Below are positions 6,529 to 11,665 of a stretch of DNA of 11,665 nucleotides, piece by piece. Source of the DNA: Burkholderiales bacterium (GTDB lineage: Bacteria; Pseudomonadota; Gammaproteobacteria; Burkholderiales; Burkholderiaceae_C). Below the pieces are notes generated by a model that worked only from the letters and a program-made list of their open reading frames with translations, was not told the origin of the DNA and did not search any database. The number at the start of each line of letters is the position of its first letter. Position 1 is the stretch's first letter. The translations under genes and the position numbers were made by a program. The stretch spans positions 1-11,665 of the forward strand of contig CANBSV010000085.1 in assembly GCA_947372225.1 (NCBI GenBank). Direction: 5' to 3'.

Positions 6529-7419
6529 TTGAGATTTTTGTGCGCCCGCGTCGTCACCCTGTCATTGCTGCTGGTGTCTCTGACGGCCTGCTCACCGCGG
6601 ATGATGCTGGTCAGAAGTGCCGCCGATGAGCTCGCCGGCCAGAACCAAGCAGATGAAGACGACATCGTGCTGGCGCGCGAGGCCAGCGCGTTCTATCTGA
6701 AGCTGTCGGAGTCTGTCCTTCGCAAGACACCCGACCACTTGGCACTGGCCGAGTCCGTGGCGGCTGGCTTCACCCAATACGCCTACGCCTTCGTCGCCTT
6801 CGAGGCGGACCGCACCGAAGCCCAGGACGCCAAGGCAGCGCAGCGCTTGCGCGCGCGTGCGGCGCGGCTTTACTGGCGAGCGCACCGCCACGCCATGACG
6901 GCCCTTGAGTTGCGGAACCCGGACCTCGTGAAATCGCTGAGCAGCGGCGCTGCACCCGGCGGCAAGAACTGGCGAGTGCCACCGGACCAAATCGGCCTGG
7001 CCTACTGGGCGGCTGCCTCCTGGGGCGCGTACATCTCGCTGTCCAAGGAGCGACCCGACGTCGTCGCCGACCTGCCCTTGGCGGTTCGCCTGGCCAGCCT
7101 GGCCTGGGCCAGCGACCCGACCTACGGCAAGGGCGATCTGGCCTCATTGATGGGCAGTTTTGAAGCCTCGCGACCCGGCGGCAACCTGCGTCAGGCCGCT
7201 GCCTATTTCGATCAGGCCATCGAAGCGGGCCACGGCGGCAACGCCGGGGTCTATGCCGCGCGGGCCGAAATGCTGGCCGCACCGGCGGGCGATCGTGTGG
7301 CCTTCGAGGCACTCCTGCGCCAGGCCCTGGCCATCAGCGCGTCCCACCGCGACCTTGGCAACGAGGTGATGCGCGAGCGCGCGCAGTGGCTGCTGGACAC
7401 GGCCGATGACCGCTTCTGA
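6529..7419 (+). CDS. tatT: TatT-family lipoprotein of a TRAP transporter (TPAT T-component)
   Basis: With the chosen TTG start this is a 296-residue lipoprotein. The signal peptide (LCARVVTLSLLLVSLTAC) ends in lipobox LTAC with the acylated Cys at 21. The mature part is all-helical and resembles the TRAP transporter T-component family: DIVLAREASAFYLKLSESVL (46-64), AGFTQYAYAFVAFEAD (79-94), the hallmark GLAYWAAASWGAYISLSK (156-173), and ending AQWLLDTADDRF. In Treponema pallidum the homologue TatT (Tp0956) forms a trimer of TPR-like hairpins that associates with the binding protein TatP. The frame is open from GTG 6439, but those 30 residues are Arg/Ser-rich and would sit before the signal peptide; TTG 6529 has GGTGA just upstream (TTG 6538 is possible). 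The genes for the binding protein and permease follow directly, which supports the assignment. Confidence 0.88.
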   Translation: MRFLCARVVTLSLLLVSLTACSPRMMLVRSAADELAGQNQADEDDIVLAREASAFYLKLSESVLRKTPDHLALAESVAAGFTQYAYAFVAFEADRTEAQDAKAAQRLRARAARLYWRAHRHAMTALELRNPDLVKSLSSGAAPGGKNWRVPPDQIGLAYWAAASWGAYISLSKERPDVVADLPLAVRLASLAWASDPTYGKGDLASLMGSFEASRPGGNLRQAAAYFDQAIEAGHGGNAGVYAARAEMLAAPAGDRVAFEALLRQALAISASHRDLGNEVMRERAQWLLDTADDRF

Positions 7420-7450
7420 CAACAACACTTTGCCTCGGACCATTGCACGC

Positions 7451-8470
7451 ATGAACATCAAACGCCGGCGCTACAGCGCCCTGCTGGGCTGTCTCTCGCT
7501 CGCCTTGCCCTTGGCCACACAAGCGCAGACCACGCAGTTGCGCATGGGCTCTTTGGTCCCCAAGAACTCGCCGTACCACCAGCAACTGCTTGAGTTGGGC
7601 GAGTCGTGGCGCGCCGCTCAAGGGGGCAACGCGCGCTTCACCGTCTTCACCGATGGCAGCCAGGGCGGCGAAGCCGAACTCGCACGTCGCATGCGCATCG
7701 GTCAGTTGCAAGGCGCGCTGATGTCGGTGGTGGGGCTGCGCGAGATCGAGCCGTCGATCTCCGCGCTGCAAAACCTTCCGCTGTTGTTTCGCAACTGGGA
7801 AGAGGTGGACCACGTGCGCGAAAAGATGCGCCCGGCACTCGAAAAGCGCTTCCTCGACCGAGGCTTCGTCGTGATTGGCTGGGGTGATGCCGGCTGGGTG
7901 CGTTTTTTCTCGAAGGACCCTGCGTTTTTGCCCGACGACTACAAGCGCATGAAGTTCTTCGCCTGGGGATCCGAGCCCGAGCAGCAGTCGATCATGAAGA
8001 GCCTGGGCTACACGCCGGTGCCGCTGGAAACCGCAGACATCCTGCCGTCGCTGCAGACCGGCATGATCAACGTGGTGCCGTCCACGCCCTACTTCGCGTT
8101 GGCCAGCCAGATCTACACCACGGCACCGAACATGCTCGAGCTCAACTGGGCCCCGATCGTCGGTGCAATCCTGGTCACGAAAAAGGCTTGGGACGAGATG
8201 TCACCAGCCGCCCAGCAGGTGCTGCGCACCGGCGGCGAGCAAGCCAGCATCCGCATGCGCAATCAGGCCCGCCAGGAAGTCGAGGACGCCGTGGCGGCCA
8301 TGAAAAAGCGGGGCCTGGTCGTGAACCGCCCGACGCCCGAGCAGATGCGCGCCTGGAATGAACTGGCCGAACGCCTGTACCCGCGCATCCGCGGCACCAT
8401 GGTCCCGGCAGACACCTTCGATGAGGTGTTTGCCCATCTGAAGGCTTACCGCGCGGCCCGGGGTCAATAG
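7451..8470 (+). CDS. dctP: TRAP transporter periplasmic substrate-binding protein (DctP/TatP type)
   Basis: This 339-residue protein has a Sec signal peptide (MNIKRRR, hydrophobic core SALLGCLSLALPL, likely cut after ATQA). It captures the substrate in the periplasm and delivers it to the fused permease. The DctP fold is recognisable from LRMGSLVPKNSPYHQQLLELGESW (about 30-53), DGSQGGEAELARRMRIGQLQGAL (68-90), LPLLFRNWEEVDHVRE (109-124), and LPSLQTGMINVVPSTPYFAL (198-217). At the KGLKIR-like position, where canonical members have the carboxylate-binding Arg, this protein reads YKRMKFFAW (164-172), with Phe at 170. ATG 7451 gives a normal signal peptide. The alternative ATG 7406 would add 15 residues and overlap tatT by 14 bp, which would suggest translational coupling. 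The ligand is unknown; context with TatT points to TatP. Confidence 0.92.
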   Translation: MNIKRRRYSALLGCLSLALPLATQAQTTQLRMGSLVPKNSPYHQQLLELGESWRAAQGGNARFTVFTDGSQGGEAELARRMRIGQLQGALMSVVGLREIEPSISALQNLPLLFRNWEEVDHVREKMRPALEKRFLDRGFVVIGWGDAGWVRFFSKDPAFLPDDYKRMKFFAWGSEPEQQSIMKSLGYTPVPLETADILPSLQTGMINVVPSTPYFALASQIYTTAPNMLELNWAPIVGAILVTKKAWDEMSPAAQQVLRTGGEQASIRMRNQARQEVEDAVAAMKKRGLVVNRPTPEQMRAWNELAERLYPRIRGTMVPADTFDEVFAHLKAYRAARGQ

Positions 8471-8472
8471 GT

Positions 8473-10305
8473 TTGGGCCACTGGCTGAGGGTCAGGCTGC
8501 AGGCGTGGTCGCGCGGCGACGAGCCGCTGGCATCGGCGGCGCTCGCGCTGATGACGCTGATCCCGTTGATCGAAATGGCCCTGCGGCCGCTGCATGGTCG
8601 CGGCATCGAGAACGCGCCGGTGCTGGTTCAGCACCTCGGGCTGGTGCTGGCCATGTTCGGCGCGGTGGCGGCGGAAAGGCACGGCCACCTGAGCACGCTC
8701 GGAAGCGGGTTCGCCCACCGGGGAAGCGCGCAGCTGCAATCGGCCGTGCAGGCCTTCGCGCAAGGCAGCGCCTCGGTCATCTGCGGCTTGCTGGCCTTTG
8801 CCAGCTGGCGTTTCGTGGCCAGCGAAATGCAGGCCGCTCAGGTGCTCGCTTACGGCGTGCCGGTGTGGTGGGTACAGGCATCGATGCCGGTGGGCTTCGC
8901 CCTGCTCGGGGTCAAGCTGGGCGCGCGTTGCGCGCAGACCTGGTCATGGCAAGCGCTGCTGGCGCTCGCCTTGCCGCTGGCCGGTGGCGTCATGGCGGCC
9001 CAGTTCGACGGTGGTTCGGTGCCGCTGTGGCCCGGACTGCTGTGGCTGCTGTGTGTCTTGCTGAGCGGCGCGCCCATCTTCGCGGTGCTCGGCGGTCTGG
9101 CGCTGGCCTTGTTCTGGAGCGACGGGTTGCCGATGGCGTCGATCGCGCTGTCCCACTACCAGATCACGGTCAACCCGTCTCTGCCCGCCTTGCCGCTGTT
9201 CACCCTGGCTGGCCTGGTCTTCGCGCGCACCGGCGCCGCCAGGCGCCTGGGCTCACTGTTCCTCGCGGTGTTCGGCAGCGGGGTGCGCGGCACGGTGCTG
9301 GCCTCAGCGGTCTTGTGCTCGGCATTCACGGCCGTCACCGGCGGCAGCGGCGTCACCATCCTGGCGCTGGGTGGCTTGCTGCTGCCGCTGCTGCGCGAGT
9401 CCGGCTACCCCGAACAGCGTGGCATCGGGCTGGTCACCAGCGCCAGCGCCCTGGGGGTTTTGCTGGCGCCGTCGGTGCCGTTGATCATGTACGCCGTCAT
9501 CGCGCGCGTGCCCATCAAGGACATGCTGCTTGCGGGTCTGGTGCCCGCCGTCCTGATGGTGGTGTGCCTGCTGCTGATCGGCGGCTATCTGCGCAGGGAC
9601 TCGAGGCCCGCGGCAGCGACTGCGGCTGCGCCGCCACGCCTGAATGTGGCGAAGGCCGCCTGGGCCGCCAAGTGGGAAATGATGGCCCCGCTGGTGGCGA
9701 TCGGCTCGCTGGTGTCAGGCCTGGCCACCCCCACCGAAAGCGCCGCGCTGACCGCCGCCTATGCCGTCGTGACACAGGCCGTGGCTCACCGCGAACTCGA
9801 CCGACGCCTGCTGGCCCAGTGCCTGGCCGAATGCGTGCGGCTGATCGGTGGCGTGATGCTCATCCTCGGCATGGCGCTGGCGCTGACCAACTTCCTGGTC
9901 GACGCCGGCGTTCCGGACCTCGCGGTGGAGTGGGTGCGCAGCGTCATCCCGAACCGCTACGCCTTCATGCTCGCGCTGTGCGTGTTTCTGTTCGCCGCCG
10001 CCGCGCTGATGGAGATCTTTGCAGCCCTCGTGGTGCTGGTGCCGCTGCTGCTGCCACTGGCGCTGAGCTACGGCATCGACCCGGTGCACTTCGGCATCAT
10101 CTTTCTCGCAGCGATGGAAGTGGGCTTCCTTTGCCCGCCGGCTGGCATGAACCTGTACTTCGCCTCGGCCATGTTCGGCAAATCGATCCGCTACGTGGCC
10201 GCCTCGGTGCTGCCCGCGATGCTGGCGATCTTCATCGGCACGATCCTGATTGCCTGGATTCCCGTGTTCGCCACGGGCCTGCCACGCCTGCTTTCCGGGC
10301 ACTGA
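8473..10305 (+). CDS. dctM: Fused TRAP transporter permease DctQ-DctM (TatQM type)
   Basis: This 610-residue inner-membrane protein joins the small DctQ-like subunit (about residues 20-165, four predicted helices; HLGLVLAMFGAVAAERHGHL at 54-73) to the large DctM domain (about 185-605). It would use an ion gradient to import the ligand delivered by the binding protein. DctM signatures: LPLFTLAGLVFARTG (240-254), FTAVTGGSGVTILALGGLLLPLL (285-307), LATPTESAALTAAYAV (417-432) and GFLCPPAGMNLYFASAMFG (551-569). A long hydrophilic loop (372-400, Ala/Arg-rich) separates the two halves of DctM. The start appears to be TTG 8473, two bases after the dctP stop; no in-frame ATG occurs until residue 27, inside the first helix. 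The ribosome-binding site is weak, so coupling to dctP translation is likely. The fused architecture fits the TPAT subclass. Confidence 0.94.
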   Translation: MGHWLRVRLQAWSRGDEPLASAALALMTLIPLIEMALRPLHGRGIENAPVLVQHLGLVLAMFGAVAAERHGHLSTLGSGFAHRGSAQLQSAVQAFAQGSASVICGLLAFASWRFVASEMQAAQVLAYGVPVWWVQASMPVGFALLGVKLGARCAQTWSWQALLALALPLAGGVMAAQFDGGSVPLWPGLLWLLCVLLSGAPIFAVLGGLALALFWSDGLPMASIALSHYQITVNPSLPALPLFTLAGLVFARTGAARRLGSLFLAVFGSGVRGTVLASAVLCSAFTAVTGGSGVTILALGGLLLPLLRESGYPEQRGIGLVTSASALGVLLAPSVPLIMYAVIARVPIKDMLLAGLVPAVLMVVCLLLIGGYLRRDSRPAAATAAAPPRLNVAKAAWAAKWEMMAPLVAIGSLVSGLATPTESAALTAAYAVVTQAVAHRELDRRLLAQCLAECVRLIGGVMLILGMALALTNFLVDAGVPDLAVEWVRSVIPNRYAFMLALCVFLFAAAALMEIFAALVVLVPLLLPLALSYGIDPVHFGIIFLAAMEVGFLCPPAGMNLYFASAMFGKSIRYVAASVLPAMLAIFIGTILIAWIPVFATGLPRLLSGH

Positions 10306-10312
10306 GCCGACA

Positions 10313-10326
10313 CCCCCGTTCGGGGG
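10313..10326 (+). terminator. CCCCC-GTTC-GGGGG hairpin after the transporter cluster
   Basis: A perfect 5-bp G/C stem with a tetraloop starts 8 nt after the permease stop, in the 94-bp gap before the pilin genes. No T-run follows, so intrinsic termination is uncertain and partial read-through into the pilin genes is possible. Confidence 0.35.
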
Positions 10327-10399
10327 CACCCCTCGCGGCAGCGTCCGGACCCACCTCCTGGGGTCGAAAAAACCGGGCGTGATTTCTACAGTGAGCCCC

Positions 10400-10954
10400 A
10401 TGGACTCGCTGCACACACCCACCGCACAACGCGGCCTCACGCTGATCGAATCGGCGCTCACGCTGGCCGTCACGGCCATCCTCGTGTGCAGCGCCGCACC
10501 CGACTTTTCCGCCACGCTCGAACGCCACCGGCTGGCCGGCGCGGCCACGCAACTCGCCAGCGACGTGCAGTGGCTGCGCAGCGAGGCCGTGCTGCGCAAC
10601 GAGACCTTGCGTCTGAGCTTTTTTGACAGCGCCAGCGGCAGTTGCTACGTGCTGCACACCGGCGCGCGCAACCAGTGCCGGTGCGACGGGCAGTCTGCCG
10701 CCGCGGTGTGCGCCGCCGATGCGGTGGCGCTCAAGACCGTGGCGCTCGGTGCGTCTGCACGCCTCGGCGTGCAAGCCAACGTCTCGTCCATGGCATTCGA
10801 CCCGCTGCACGGCACGGCCACGCCGGCGGGCACCTTGAAGGTCTCGGCCGCCAGCGGTCGGGCCATCCACCACGTGGTCAATGTGCTCGGGCGAGTGCGC
10901 ACCTGCACACCGGCCACACCGGGCCCGGCAGTCGCCGGCTACCCGATCTGCTGA
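10400..10954 (+). CDS. fimT: GspH/FimT-type minor pseudopilin
   Basis: This 184-residue type IV prepilin has a class III leader ending at G12. The mature protein begins LTLIE, with the Glu at +5, followed by a hydrophobic helix (about 13-35). Minor pilins of this kind prime assembly of the type IV pilus at the inner membrane after cleavage by PilD. The region after the helix (ATQLASDVQWLRSEAVLRNETLRLSF, 49-74) and the Cys-rich GSCYVLHTGARNQCRC (80-95) are typical of FimT/FimU. Further Cys are at 104, 169 and 184 (GYPIC terminus). ATG 10400 is chosen; a GTG three codons earlier (10391) is an alternative. The open frame upstream to 10250 overlaps the permease gene and is not needed. It is the first gene of the pilin operon; the pilE-like gene follows after 37 nt. 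Confidence 0.9.
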   Translation: MDSLHTPTAQRGLTLIESALTLAVTAILVCSAAPDFSATLERHRLAGAATQLASDVQWLRSEAVLRNETLRLSFFDSASGSCYVLHTGARNQCRCDGQSAAAVCAADAVALKTVALGASARLGVQANVSSMAFDPLHGTATPAGTLKVSAASGRAIHHVVNVLGRVRTCTPATPGPAVAGYPIC

Positions 10955-10980
10955 TTTCCGATTCCTCAACCCCTGGTCCC

Positions 10981-10985
10981 AGGAG
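10981..10985 (+). promoter_or_regulatory. Ribosome-binding site fixing the pilE-like start
   Basis: AGGAG lies 6 nt upstream of ATG 10992 and excludes the longer open frame beginning at 10881 inside fimT. Confidence 0.8.
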
Positions 10986-10991
10986 CCGCCC

Positions 10992-11465
10992 ATGACACTG
11001 ACCCGATCTCACGCGCCCACCACACCCTGCCGCCGCACAAGGGCGGCGGGCTTCAGCCTGCCCGAGCTGGCGTTCAGTCTGACCATCGTGGGCATCCTGT
11101 CGTCGATCGCCTACCCCGCGTTCAGCAGCACGCTTGCCAGCGTGCGACGCTCCGATGCGCTGGTCGCGCTGATGGGTGTGCAAACGCAGCAAGAGCGCTA
11201 CCGCGCCAACCACGAGACCTATGGCGATCTGGCGCAGCTCGGTGTGGCCAGCGTGTCGCGCTCCGGCCATTACGAGCTCACCCTGGAAGCCGCATCGCCC
11301 AATGGCTACTCGGTGCGCGCCGCAGCCATCGGGGCGCAGCGCAACGACAGTGTCTGCCGGTACCTGCGGCTGTCGGTCGATGGCCTGAACGTGGTCTACG
11401 CCTCGGGCGAGAGCGACGCCACCACCAATGCCGCCGCGCTCAACCGCCGCTGCTGGGGCCAGTGA
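10992..11465 (+). CDS. pilE: PilE/ComP-like type IV minor pilin
   Basis: This 157-residue prepilin has a 20-residue basic leader ending at G20. The mature start is FSLPE (Glu at +5), followed by the helix LAFSLTIVGILSSIAYPAF. The segment QTQQERYRANHETYGDLAQLG (65-84) and the paired cysteines C122 and C154 (C-terminal disulfide loop) are typical of the PilE/ComP minor-pilin family. After cleavage by the prepilin peptidase it would be inserted into or near the pilus fibre, with possible roles in assembly or DNA uptake. It sits between fimT and a pilW-like gene, where many operons have pilV instead. The pilW-like ATG follows the stop after a single base. A PilV identity is less likely because of the QERYRANH/TYG pattern. 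Confidence 0.85.
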   Translation: MTLTRSHAPTTPCRRTRAAGFSLPELAFSLTIVGILSSIAYPAFSSTLASVRRSDALVALMGVQTQQERYRANHETYGDLAQLGVASVSRSGHYELTLEAASPNGYSVRAAAIGAQRNDSVCRYLRLSVDGLNVVYASGESDATTNAAALNRRCWGQ

Positions 11466-11466
11466 C

Positions 11467-11665
11467 ATGCGCCGAGGCGTCACATCGCATGGGCGCCGGC
11501 AGCGCGGCCTGTCGCTGGTCGAGACGCTGATCGGCACGGCGCTGGGCTTGCTGCTGGTGGCGGGCGGCATCACGGTGCTGCTGATGCACCTGCGCGAAAA
11601 CCGTGCGCTCGTCGAGCACAGCCGCCTGATGCACGACCTGCGCAGCGCCAGCGAGTTGATCGCTC
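11467..11665 (+). CDS. pilW: PilW-like minor pilin, 3'-truncated by window edge
   Basis: Only the first 66 codons are present. The N-terminus shows a basic leader (MRRGVTSHGRRQRG), cleavage after G14, mature LSLVE with Glu at +5, and a hydrophobic helix to about residue 40. HLRENRALVEHSRLMHDLRSASELI follows; this Leu/Arg pattern is the usual start of PilW. The start is one base after the pilE-like stop (TGAcATG), so translation is probably coupled. Identification as PilW rather than another pseudopilin depends on this short stretch and operon position. Confidence 0.75.
   Translation, partial: MRRGVTSHGRRQRGLSLVETLIGTALGLLLVAGGITVLLMHLRENRALVEHSRLMHDLRSASELIA

Noticed and set aside
8505..10382. 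625-codon frame on the + strand inside the permease gene
   Set aside because: Arg/Ala/Gly-rich with no membrane helices, while the overlapping frame encodes a full DctQM permease.
1..11665. tRNA, rRNA, CRISPR, insertion sequence or attachment site
   Set aside because: No repeated spacer pattern, transposase-like frame, terminal inverted repeats or tRNA-like cloverleaf was noticed on either strand.

Overview
The window looks like a chromosomal segment of a GC-rich betaproteobacterium, most likely Burkholderiales/Comamonadaceae. This rests on the strong G/C third-position bias in most genes, the beta/gamma-type UbiD, the glyA-nrdR pair, and the character of the minor-pilin proteins. The assignment is by recognition, not by a database search.

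Layout. Positions 1-3064 read leftward. They carry ubiD (prenyl-FMN decarboxylase of ubiquinone synthesis) and, 258 bp further on, an AMP-forming acyl-CoA ligase that runs off the left edge. Positions 3065-3325 are a divergent control region with a good sigma70-like promoter facing right and a structured leader. From there everything reads rightward: a membrane-anchored lytic transglycosylase; glyA (serine hydroxymethyltransferase); nrdR (repressor of ribonucleotide reductase genes), separated from glyA by a long intercistronic hairpin; then a tight three-gene transporter cluster (6529-10305); then the start of a type IV minor-pilin operon (fimT-like, pilE-like, and a truncated pilW-like gene cut by the right edge).

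The most interesting part is the transporter cluster. It encodes a TatT lipoprotein, a DctP-type periplasmic binding protein and a DctQ-DctM fused permease. This is the composition of a TPAT (tetratricopeptide-repeat-protein-associated TRAP transporter), a minority class of TRAP importer best known from Treponema pallidum (TatT/Tp0956 with TatP/Tp0957). The binding protein appears to have Phe where canonical TRAP binding proteins carry the carboxylate-clamping Arg, which suggests an unusual, possibly hydrophobic, ligand. Genes 2 and 3 are packed end to end, and the first and third appear to start with TTG.

The housekeeping genes (ubiD, glyA, nrdR) are ordinary, apart from an extra segment of about 17 residues in UbiD. 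The pilin genes are in the order fimT-pilE-pilW, with a PilE-type pilin where pilV usually stands. No RNA genes, insertion sequences, CRISPR arrays, attachment sites or replication origins were found, and no gene-free stretch exceeds 300 bases.
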